From contig JAFGFV010000360.1 of assembly GCA_016930895.1 (NCBI GenBank), positions 1 through 21,900 of the forward strand: a stretch of 21,900 nt of DNA, written 5' to 3'. This DNA is from Spirochaetales bacterium. GTDB taxonomy: Bacteria; Spirochaetota; Spirochaetia; SZUA-6; DRHE01. How positions within the stretch are numbered: the first letter of the stretch is position 1; the number at the start of each line of letters is the position of its first letter. Both the position numbers and the translations under genes were made by a program. Below, piece by piece: positions 12,968 through 20,322 of the stretch. A model generated the notes under the pieces. That model saw nothing but the letters and a program-made list of their open reading frames with translations. It was not told the DNA's origin and did no database searches.

Positions 12968-14152
12968 TCAAGAGCTCACGAGCTGATCTAGTCGCAGCCC
13001 GTCCTCGGGTATCGCTTCGCGCCAATACTGCACGGAACGCCGCAGACGATTGAGCACATCCGCGTTGATATCCGCAGTCCCCGCGAAAATCTCAAAAGTC
13101 AAGTACACGTCATCGGACTTGGGGGGAAGACCAGGCTCGTCGGCACGCCGGTACGAGCGCAGCAGGGCCTGCAAGAGCTGCCGCGGCCTTACGATGCCCT
13201 TCTCGTTGTTGTCCGGAGTGAAAGCCTGGTGCCCCGAAGACTGCCCGTCGGTCTGCTGGAGATGGAAGATCGGGGAGTAGCAGCCGACGCGGTCGACCCA
13301 CTGATAGAGGTCACAGTCCGCCTCGTCCGCAAACAGGTAGTCGAAGTCCCGGAACTCCCGGCCCAGCGACTCCAAGTATCGGACGAGATCTTCCGTCGGC
13401 CCTTCGAGCAGCTGGATCAACCTGTCGTACACCTTCTGCGGGCCCAACCACATCCTGCCCAGGCTCTCGGCGGTGTATCCGCGAGCAGCAAGAGCCTGAA
13501 GGCCTGCTTGCCCCGGCCTGAGGAACCTTCTCTGTCCGACCTGGTGGCCCGTGTCGATGGCGACGTAGGACGGTACGCCTGATTCTCGATAGACCTGCCG
13601 GAGATACTCGAGACTCCCCTCGATCGTCCACGGTGTCTGATGGGGCGAGTACATCTGCTCGAGGACGATGCGTTTCGCCCCTTCTTCGAACCCGTACCGC
13701 GCGACCTCGGCCATCCGCTCGACCAGCAGCCGCTCCAGCTCGCGGTAGGAGGCCGGGTGCTGCAGCGCGGAATCAGGAAACGCGTGGAAGTAGAAACCCA
13801 GACCGGCGTCCAGCCTGGATGCCACCCGCACCATGACTCTGATCCACTGCTCGACGATCCTGCGCACAACGCGTTCGTCCGAATGCAGGAGCCCGACGGT
13901 TCGGTAGGTGGAGTAGCCGGTAAAGAAGTTGACTACCCGGACTCCGGTGCGGACCTGTTCGCGGGCTACCTCCTCTGACCAGTCTTGCAGATACTCCTCG
14001 CCGGTGTAGAACGGGTCGCACTCGTTGTCGGTGCTCGCCTCCACGCAGGTGATCCCCAGGTCCCGGGCGATAGCCAGCCACTCCGACGGGCGGGTCCATC
14101 GCTTGACCGCGAAACAGTTGTCCAGAGTCAGGTAAACCCGCGGGATCGTCAT
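12968..14152 (-). CDS. TIM-barrel sugar isomerase/epimerase (AP endonuclease 2 / xylose isomerase-like family)
   Basis: This is a 394-aa protein. The start at 14152 overlaps the kinase stop (ATGA); an upstream extension would lie within the kinase gene. It follows the xylose-isomerase-like barrel pattern, with the divalent-metal ligands plausibly Glu165 (IVLEQMYSPHQ), Asp200 and His203 (VAIDTGHQ), His297 (IFHLQQTDG) and Glu354 (LTFEIFAG). Enzymes of this fold move carbonyls or invert stereocentres in free or phosphorylated sugars. At 394 aa it is longer than the usual 260-300-aa epimerases, with the excess around residues 205-290. In the operon it follows the kinase, so it may epimerise the ketose or its phosphate. 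The exact reaction is not predictable. Confidence 0.85.
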   Translation of the reverse strand: MTIPRVYLTLDNCFAVKRWTRPSEWLAIARDLGITCVEASTDNECDPFYTGEEYLQDWSEEVAREQVRTGVRVVNFFTGYSTYRTVGLLHSDERVVRRIVEQWIRVMVRVASRLDAGLGFYFHAFPDSALQHPASYRELERLLVERMAEVARYGFEEGAKRIVLEQMYSPHQTPWTIEGSLEYLRQVYRESGVPSYVAIDTGHQVGQRRFLRPGQAGLQALAARGYTAESLGRMWLGPQKVYDRLIQLLEGPTEDLVRYLESLGREFRDFDYLFADEADCDLYQWVDRVGCYSPIFHLQQTDGQSSGHQAFTPDNNEKGIVRPRQLLQALLRSYRRADEPGLPPKSDDVYLTFEIFAGTADINADVLNRLRRSVQYWREAIPEDGLRLDQLVSS

Positions 14153-15663
14153 GAGCGCTTGTTGGACAATGGATCGCGCAGGGCGCAAACGCGGAGGTAG
14201 CTCGCGTAGGCCTCGTCCCACCACTCGGTGCGGGTCGGCGAGTAGTGCGATACACGGGAGGACGCCAGGGACAACCGCCTGCCGTCGTCAATGCTGCTGA
14301 TCTCGCCCGAAGCCTTGAGCTGCATGAGCAGGTTCCCCACCGACGTCGTTTCCGTCGGACCGGCTACCACGGGAATACCCAGGGCATCAGAAGTCCACTG
14401 GCACAGCAGGGCGTTCTGGGTTCCTCCGCCCACCAGGTGCAGGAGCTCAAGGGGAGTTCCCGTCACCTGCTGCAGGGTCTCCAGGTTGTGCCGGAACTTC
14501 AGCGCCAGGCTCTCGTAGACCGCACGCGCCACTTCGCCGATCGAGCCAGGGGCTGTCTGTCCCGTTTTGCCGCAGTAGTCCCGGATCAACTGCGGCATGT
14601 CGGTGCTCGGGGCTGCAAAAAGGGGGTCATCGACATCGATGAAAGACCGGCAGGAAGGCGTCGACTCCGCATTCCTCACGATCTCGTCCCAGGTGAGCTC
14701 CTGATTACTTTCCTTCTGCCATCTCTGACGGCACTGCTGGATGATCCACAGGCCGGTGATGTACTTCACAAGCATGTTGCGGCCTTCGACTACGGCGTTG
14801 TTGCCGTAGCCGGATTCGAAGGTCGCGTCGGTGACAATCGGCGCTGCGGTCTCTGCGCCGCTAATGCACCAGGTTCCCATGCTGATGAAGGCCCAACGAT
14901 CGTGCCTGGCGACGACGGGAATTCCGGCGACCGCCGACGCGGTGTCGTGGCTAGCCGGCGCCACGACCGACAGTCCGGGTACCTCGATCTCCTCGCGCAG
15001 CTCCTTCTGGATCTTGCCGATCGTGGTGCCAGGAAAGACGATCTCGCCGAAAAGCTCGGCCGGCACTCCTATGCGCCCCAGGATGCCATGGTGCCAGCCA
15101 CAACGGACCTGGTCGCACAGCAGGCTCATGGTAGCGTCGGAGTACTCATTGCACGCCCGCCCGGTGAGCAGGAAATTGAACAGGTCCGGTATCATCAGGA
15201 ACCTGTGCCCGCAGCGTACCTCGACGGCGTCGTCGCGGCGAAAAACAAACAGCTGGTAGATCCCCATGATTTCGATCGTGGAACCCGCCGACAAGTCGAA
15301 GAGCTCCCGCCGTGGGATGGCCTGGTAGAGCTCGTCGAGGAGATTGTATCGCCTCCTGTCCCGGTAGTTCACCGGATTGTTCAGCAGCTTGCCTCGCGCG
15401 TCGATGAAGCCGAAGTCGCAGCCCCAGGTGTCGACGCCCATGGAAACGAGATCCCGGTACTGCCTGTGGCTCTTGCGCAGGCCCTCCTTGATCTCCGAGA
15501 AGAGGCGGAGGATGTCCCAGTACAGGGTCCCGGAGGCGTATACGGGTCGATTGTCGAAACGGTGCGTCACCTCCATCGTGAAGCGCCGCCCGTCGAACTC
15601 GGCCACGATGGCTCGGCCGTTGCTCGCCCCCAGATCGAACACCAGGTATTTCTTCGACGCCAT
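14149..15663 (-). CDS. rhaB: FGGY-family carbohydrate kinase, rhamnulokinase type
   Basis: This is a 504-aa kinase of the FGGY family, expected to phosphorylate a ketose such as L-rhamnulose or L-fuculose with ATP. The N-terminal phosphate loop is DLGASNGR (10-17), typical of RhaB. Other landmarks are GVDTWGCDFGFID (76-88), the catalytic base Asp240 in ASHDTASAV, GTW (263-265) and the ATP-site motif HLVGGGTQN (409-417). Length matches RhaB (about 490 aa). It lies 22 nt after the dehydrogenase gene and overlaps the TIM-barrel gene by 4 nt. RhaB-type kinases also occur in L-fucose and other deoxysugar clusters. Since the operon's isomerase is of the fucose/arabinose type, not RhaA, the true substrate may be L-fuculose, a ribulose or another ketose. 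Confidence 0.87.
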   Translation of the reverse strand: MASKKYLVFDLGASNGRAIVAEFDGRRFTMEVTHRFDNRPVYASGTLYWDILRLFSEIKEGLRKSHRQYRDLVSMGVDTWGCDFGFIDARGKLLNNPVNYRDRRRYNLLDELYQAIPRRELFDLSAGSTIEIMGIYQLFVFRRDDAVEVRCGHRFLMIPDLFNFLLTGRACNEYSDATMSLLCDQVRCGWHHGILGRIGVPAELFGEIVFPGTTIGKIQKELREEIEVPGLSVVAPASHDTASAVAGIPVVARHDRWAFISMGTWCISGAETAAPIVTDATFESGYGNNAVVEGRNMLVKYITGLWIIQQCRQRWQKESNQELTWDEIVRNAESTPSCRSFIDVDDPLFAAPSTDMPQLIRDYCGKTGQTAPGSIGEVARAVYESLALKFRHNLETLQQVTGTPLELLHLVGGGTQNALLCQWTSDALGIPVVAGPTETTSVGNLLMQLKASGEISSIDDGRRLSLASSRVSHYSPTRTEWWDEAYASYLRVCALRDPLSNKRS

Positions 15664-15685
15664 GCCCTACCCCCTGGACACCGGC

Positions 15686-16438
15686 TCAGTCCACATAGTA
15701 CCCGCCGTTGATGTTCACGGTTTCGCCGTTGATGAATCCTGCGTCGTCCGATGCCAGAAAGCACATCAGGGCGGACATGTCCTCTTCCGTTCCGAGCCTG
15801 CCGACTGGAATCCGGCTGGCGATTTCCTGCTTCTTCGCGTCGTCCCAGTAGCTCATCAGCTCTGTCATGACCGCGTGTGGGGCTATGGCGTTGCAGGTCA
15901 CTCCGAAGGGACCCAGTTGGCGAGCGACCGATCGCGTCATGCTGATTACCGCGCCCTTGGAGGCCCCGTAAGCAAACACAGTCGTATTGTCGCCATTCTT
16001 GCCCGTGATAGAGGCGACGTTCACGATCCGCCCGTACCGCTGGGCCTTCATGATCGGGGTGACCGCCCGGATCGCATAGAGAACCCCTTTCACGTTCACG
16101 TCCAGGGTCTTGTCGATGATCTCGTCGGTAGTCTCTTCGATGGTCCCCGTAATGAGAACCCCGGCGTTGTTGACCAGGATGTCGATGCGCCCGAACTCCC
16201 GGTGCGTGCCTTCGATCAAGGCGTCCACCTGCGCACGGGAGGCAACGTCGCACACCAGTCCCTTGGCCTCCCCGCCTGCCTTCTTGATCTTGCCCACCGT
16301 CACGTCGAGCGCAGCGGCGTCGATGTCGGCGATTACCACTCGCGCGCCTTCGCGCGCCATGTCCTCTGCGGTTCGCCTGCCCATCCCTTTCGCGGCCCCG
16401 GTGACGATGGCGACCTTCTCATTGAATCGTCCGTCCAT
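15686..16438 (-). CDS. Short-chain dehydrogenase/reductase (classical SDR)
   Basis: This is a 250-aa classical SDR of standard length. The cofactor loop is TGAAKGMG (13-20), an acidic residue after strand 2 (Asp38 in VVIADID) favours NAD over NADP, and NNAG is at 90-93. The catalytic residues are Ser143 (NVASITG), Tyr157 and Lys161 (YGASK), with Asn115 in DVNVKGV. The closing GETVNINGGYYVD is typical of 3-oxoacyl-ACP-reductase-like and sugar-dehydrogenase SDRs. It starts 7 nt after the permease stop, within the sugar operon, and so is most likely a sugar (for example L-fucose or L-rhamnose type) or sugar-alcohol dehydrogenase. Fatty-acid synthesis is unlikely in this setting. Confidence 0.9.
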   Translation of the reverse strand: MDGRFNEKVAIVTGAAKGMGRRTAEDMAREGARVVIADIDAAALDVTVGKIKKAGGEAKGLVCDVASRAQVDALIEGTHREFGRIDILVNNAGVLITGTIEETTDEIIDKTLDVNVKGVLYAIRAVTPIMKAQRYGRIVNVASITGKNGDNTTVFAYGASKGAVISMTRSVARQLGPFGVTCNAIAPHAVMTELMSYWDDAKKQEIASRIPVGRLGTEEDMSALMCFLASDDAGFINGETVNINGGYYVD

Positions 16439-16445
16439 GATGCTT

Positions 16446-17597
16446 CTACACCTCGTTGCGTTTCTTGGACATGTCGAACCAGACCGCCAGAAGAAGAACC
16501 AGCCCCTTCACGATGGTCTGCCAGAAAAACGGCGCGTCCAGAAGGCTCATGCCGTTGTCGAGACTGGCCATTACCACTGCCCCTATGATGGCTCCGGTGA
16601 CCGTACCGATCCCGCCCATCAAACTAGTGCCGCCGATCACGCAGGCCGCGATGGCGTCCAGCTCCGTGTTCGCCCCTGCGTTCACCGCTGCCGAGCTCAG
16701 CCGGGAGGTCATGTATACCCCACCGAGGGAAGCCATGAGTCCATTGACGGCAAACACAAGAAAGGTCAGCTTGGCGATGTCCACGCCGGCCAGGCGGGCA
16801 GCCAGCCTGTTCCCGCCGACGGCGTATACTCGCCGCCCGAATACCGTACGGCCAGCCACGTAGTTGAACACGGCGAACAGCGCCAGCAGGCCGAGGACCG
16901 GATTCGGGACTCCGTTGTAAGCGTTCATTACCAACACGAACACGAGGACGAGCGCGGCGACCACGGCACTCCTGGCGATCTCCCAGGGTAGCGGTGTGAC
17001 CGTGAAACCGTAGCGGCTTCGTGAGCGCCGCTCCCGGTACTGGAAGATCAGCAGCAATATGATGAATACGGCCCCGATCGCAATCCCGACCTGGGGCGGG
17101 AGGAATTCCTTGCCCACCAGGTTGAAGAACGGACTGACCGGCCCGATCGTGACTCCGTCGGTGATTCCAGTCAGCACGCCGCGGAAGATCAGCAGCCCCG
17201 CCATGGTCACGATGAACGAGGGTACGCCCCGGTAGGCCACCCAGTAACCGTTCCACGCCCCCAGAGCCAGCCCGACGGCGAGCGCGGCAACGATCGATAC
17301 GGCCGGAGACAGCCCCTGCCGGACGTTCAGTATCGCCAGGATACCGCCCGCCAGGCCAGCGATCGAACCGACGGAGAGATCGATGTGACCGCAGATGATC
17401 ACGAACACCATGCCAAGGGCCAGAATGGCGGTGAACACGGACTGGCGAAACAGATTGCTGATGTTGCGCGGGCTCAGGAAGATCCCCTCCGAGAGAATCG
17501 TGAAGATGACCCAGATCCCGAGCAAGGCAATGATCATCATGTACCTGCGCAGGTCGATGTTCAGTCGCGCCTTTGTCATCGACTGTTTGTTGCTCAT
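16446..17597 (-). CDS. xylH: Sugar ABC transporter permease, XylH-like
   Basis: This is a 383-aa integral membrane protein of the RbsC/XylH (BPD_transp_2) family that forms the membrane channel of a monosaccharide importer. The start at 17597 overlaps the stop of the ATPase gene (ATGA); an upstream in-frame extension would lie wholly inside that gene. About ten hydrophobic segments are visible. Family landmarks are GMVFVIICGHIDLSVGSI in the first third, GAWNGYWVAYRGVPSFIVTM, and AVGGNRLAARLAGVDIAKL as the coupling loop to the ATPase, then GGTSLMGGIGTVTGAIIGAV near the end. It has the long central insertion typical of XylH-sized permeases. The C-terminal MSKKRNEV is basic and cytoplasmic. Confidence 0.92.
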   Translation of the reverse strand: MSNKQSMTKARLNIDLRRYMMIIALLGIWVIFTILSEGIFLSPRNISNLFRQSVFTAILALGMVFVIICGHIDLSVGSIAGLAGGILAILNVRQGLSPAVSIVAALAVGLALGAWNGYWVAYRGVPSFIVTMAGLLIFRGVLTGITDGVTIGPVSPFFNLVGKEFLPPQVGIAIGAVFIILLLIFQYRERRSRSRYGFTVTPLPWEIARSAVVAALVLVFVLVMNAYNGVPNPVLGLLALFAVFNYVAGRTVFGRRVYAVGGNRLAARLAGVDIAKLTFLVFAVNGLMASLGGVYMTSRLSSAAVNAGANTELDAIAACVIGGTSLMGGIGTVTGAIIGAVVMASLDNGMSLLDAPFFWQTIVKGLVLLLAVWFDMSKKRNEV

Positions 17598-19129
17598 TCT
17601 TCGGACCCCGTTCCTGTTGCACAGATCATGATGTCTTCCTGAGTTACCGTGCTTTCCGTATTGTCGAACTCTCCGGTGATAGCTCCGCGGCACATGACCA
17701 GAATTCTGTCACACATCCCCAGAATCTCCGGCAGCTCCGAAGACACCATGATGATGGAAACCCCGGACCTCACCAAATTCCCCATGATCTGATAGATTTC
17801 CTGCTTCGCTCCGACATCGATTCCTCGAGTCGGCTCGTCGAGAATCAACACCGTCACCTTCTTGAGAAGGCTCCGGGATAGCAGAACCTTCTGCTGGTTG
17901 CCGCCGCTCAGGTTGACGATAATTGTGTCCAGCGACGGGGTCTTGACGTTCAGAGACTCGACGCTGCCCTTGACAGCCAGCACCTCCCGGCTCGAATCGA
18001 TCCCCAGCCCCGTGCTGAAATCTCGGATGTGAGCAATCGAGGAGTTTTCCTTGACATTCATCGTGGAGATGATGCCAAGGGCTTTGCGATCCTCTGTAAC
18101 GAGGGCCAACCCGCTCCCGATGGCCGCACCGGGGGAGAGAAAACGGGCTGGCCGGCCCTCCAGGATCACCTCGCCGTGAGTTTCGCCCATACGAGCGCCA
18201 AAGATCGTGCTGACCAGCTCCGTTCTCCCGGCGCCGACCAACCCGAACAGGCCCAAGATCTCCGAACGCCGAAGGTGGAAGCTCGCGTCCTGTACCAGAG
18301 GCTTTCCGCTGTAGCTGTCCAACACTGAGACGCCTCTGACTTCCAGGGTATTCTCGCCGAGGGGGACGCGCTGTTTCGGAAAGTAGTCGGTGATCTCCCG
18401 GCCCACCATCATCCGCACGATATCTTTCTTCTTGAGCTCGACCCTCTCCCGGCCCCCGACGGCCTTGCCGTCGCGAAGAATCGTAACGTAGTCCGCGATC
18501 GCCATGACCTCTTCGATCCTATGGGAGATATAGACGCAGGTGATGCCGGACTCTCTCAGCTGGCGCAGAATGCCCAGGAGCAAATCCACCTCGTACTCCG
18601 TCAACGACGCCGTAGGCTCGTCGAGGATGAGTATCTTGATCTTCTGCAGACGCAGGACGCGGGCGATCTCCACCAACTGCTGCCGTGCGACCCCGAGATC
18701 CTTGATCTTGGTCGTCGGGGCAACGCCTTCCAGCTTGAGCTTGGTGATCCACTCCTCAGCCTCGGCGAACATGCGGTTCCAGTCGAGGATGCCGCCCCGC
18801 TGCAGCTCATGACCCACGAAGATGTTTTCGGTAACCGTGAGCTCCGGAAACAGGCTCAGCTCCTGGTGGATGACGGCAATCCCCGCCTGTTCGGCCTCGC
18901 GTATGGTGCCGAAGGTCTGCTTCTGACCGTCGAGAAAGATTTCCCCGGAATAGGACCCGAAGGGATAGAAGCCGCTCAGCACGTTGATCAATGTGGACTT
19001 GCCGGCGCCGTTCTCTCCGCACAGCGCGTGAATGTCGCCGCGCCGGAGGACAAACGACACACCGTCGAGGGCGCGCACCCCCGGGAAGTCCTTCGTGATG
19101 TCCCGCGCTTCAAGAATGATCTCGTCCAT
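17594..19129 (-). CDS. xylG: Sugar ABC transporter ATP-binding protein with two ATPase domains, XylG-like
   Basis: This 511-aa protein contains two tandem ATPase domains, the layout of XylG/MglA/RbsA. Domain 1 has Walker A GENGAGKST (38-46), Q-loop Gln89, Walker B ILILDEP (166-172) and switch His203. Its signature is LGVARQQ (145-151), a departure from the usual LSVGQQQ or LGVGQQQ. Domain 2 has the degenerate Walker A normal for this family (GLVGAGRTEL, about 296-305), a full signature LSGGNQQ (407-413) and Walker B LILDEP (428-433). The protein energises import by the adjacent permease. It begins 51 nt after the binding-protein stop, across a hairpin, with only a weak ribosome binding site, which should lower its expression relative to the binding protein. 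Confidence 0.93.
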   Translation of the reverse strand: MDEIILEARDITKDFPGVRALDGVSFVLRRGDIHALCGENGAGKSTLINVLSGFYPFGSYSGEIFLDGQKQTFGTIREAEQAGIAVIHQELSLFPELTVTENIFVGHELQRGGILDWNRMFAEAEEWITKLKLEGVAPTTKIKDLGVARQQLVEIARVLRLQKIKILILDEPTASLTEYEVDLLLGILRQLRESGITCVYISHRIEEVMAIADYVTILRDGKAVGGRERVELKKKDIVRMMVGREITDYFPKQRVPLGENTLEVRGVSVLDSYSGKPLVQDASFHLRRSEILGLFGLVGAGRTELVSTIFGARMGETHGEVILEGRPARFLSPGAAIGSGLALVTEDRKALGIISTMNVKENSSIAHIRDFSTGLGIDSSREVLAVKGSVESLNVKTPSLDTIIVNLSGGNQQKVLLSRSLLKKVTVLILDEPTRGIDVGAKQEIYQIMGNLVRSGVSIIMVSSELPEILGMCDRILVMCRGAITGEFDNTESTVTQEDIMICATGTGSEE

Positions 19130-19148
19130 GGGCGTCCGGAGAAAGTAT

Positions 19149-19170
19149 GGGGAGCCCGCAGGGGCTCCCC
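19149..19170 (-). other. Intercistronic stem-loop between the binding-protein and ATPase genes
   Basis: A perfect 9-bp stem (GGGGAGCCC at 19149-19157, GGGCTCCCC at 19162-19170) closes a 4-nt loop in the 51-nt gap. On the transcribed strand it is followed by ATACTTTC, a poor T-tract. It is probably a partial terminator or an RNA-stabilising hairpin that raises the amount of binding protein over the membrane parts, as is common in such importers. Confidence 0.65.
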
Positions 19171-19180
19171 CGATCGAACA

Positions 19181-20245
19181 TTACTTCTTGGGTGGTCGCT
19201 CGCTCACCGGAACGTCCTTGTAGACGTCCTCGTAGGAGTGAAAACCGTCGGCGATCACGGTGTCCATGATGTTGGTCTTGTCCACCGCAATGATCTCCAG
19301 GTTGATGGACGGCACGTCCTTGTAGCCGTTCTTGTAGGTGGCGTTGGTCGCGACCTGCTCGCCCCTGGCGACCTTGAACGCCAGCTCGATGGCGGCCCTG
19401 GCCAGTCGAGGCAGGGGCTTGTAGACGGACATCGTCTGGGTCCCGGCCACGATCCGACGGCAAGCGGCCAGATCACAGTCCTGCCCCGTGATCGGGATCT
19501 TGCCGGCCAAACCCTGCCCGAGCAGGGCCTGAATGGCACCGTCGGCGGTGCTGTCGTTGGAGGCGAGGATCGCATCGATCTTGTTGTTGTTGGCCGTGAG
19601 GACGTTCTCGGTCAGCTTCATGGCGTTCTCGGGCAACCAGCCTTCCGCCCACTGGTCGCCGACCACTTTGACATCACCGCGATCGATGATGGGTTTCATG
19701 ATGATCATCTGCCCTTCCCGGAACAGCTGGGCATTGTTGTCCGTCTTGGGCCCGGCCAGCAGGAAGTACCGCCCCTTGGGGACCTTGTTGACGAGGTACT
19801 CGGCCTGCAGGGTGCCGACCCCCAGCATGTCGAAGGTGATGTAGTAGTCCAGGTCGGCGTTCTCGATGATACGGTCGTAGGCGATGACCTTGACCCCGTC
19901 TTTGTGGGCCGCTTCCACCGCCGTCACGAGAGCCTTGCTGTTCTCCGGGATCACGACGAGGACATCGATCCCCTTGGTCAGCATGTTCTCGATCTGCGAG
20001 ACCTGGAGCTTCTCGTCGCCGTCGGCCGAAGTGCTGAACACTCTCGCGCCAAGGCTTTCAGCATGTTCCACCATGTAGTCCATGTCCCGCTTCCAGCGCT
20101 CGAGCCGGAGGTTGCCCACGGAAACTCCGATAACGATCTGATCCTCCTTCGAACCCTCGCCCTCCGCTTCGCCCCCGGCCCAGACCATGCCGGTGGAGAC
20201 GCAGAACAGCGCGACCAGTGCAAAAAGTGCGCTCTTTCTCAGCAT
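19181..20245 (-). CDS. xylF: Periplasmic sugar-binding protein, XylF-like
   Basis: This is a 354-aa periplasmic-binding-protein type 1 (E. coli XylF is 330). The signal peptide is residues 1-23 (MLRKSALFALVALF... ending VWA), and the mature start GGEAEGEG is spirochaete-like. Strong XylF features are present: NLRLERWKRDMDYMVEHA (45-62), SQIENML followed by GIDVLVVIP (83-100), AYDR (Asp124, Arg125), TDNNAQLF (168-175), GDQWAEGWLPENA (196-208), ASNDSTADGAIQALL (228-242), GQDCDL (254-259) and TMSVYKPL (271-278). The Arg, Asp, Asn, Trp and Lys residues that bind pyranose in XylF appear to be retained, so an aldopentose or similar sugar is the likely ligand. GAAGG-type ribosome site (GAAGG, 5 nt spacing). 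The substrate could be D-xylose, L-fucose, D-arabinose or another related sugar. Confidence 0.92.
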   Translation of the reverse strand: MLRKSALFALVALFCVSTGMVWAGGEAEGEGSKEDQIVIGVSVGNLRLERWKRDMDYMVEHAESLGARVFSTSADGDEKLQVSQIENMLTKGIDVLVVIPENSKALVTAVEAAHKDGVKVIAYDRIIENADLDYYITFDMLGVGTLQAEYLVNKVPKGRYFLLAGPKTDNNAQLFREGQMIIMKPIIDRGDVKVVGDQWAEGWLPENAMKLTENVLTANNNKIDAILASNDSTADGAIQALLGQGLAGKIPITGQDCDLAACRRIVAGTQTMSVYKPLPRLARAAIELAFKVARGEQVATNATYKNGYKDVPSINLEIIAVDKTNIMDTVIADGFHSYEDVYKDVPVSERPPKK

Positions 20246-20322
20246 AGCAACCTTCGCCCTCCTCTTTCACGTATTTCCCAGGGATCAACGATCCCGAAAT
20301 CGGACTGCTCCCGGCGTGGCTG

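Noticed and set aside
19181..20245. xylF product as a lipoprotein through Cys15.
   Set aside because: Residues before Cys15 (ALF) do not form a lipobox, and a better signal-peptidase I site lies at VWA before GGEAE.
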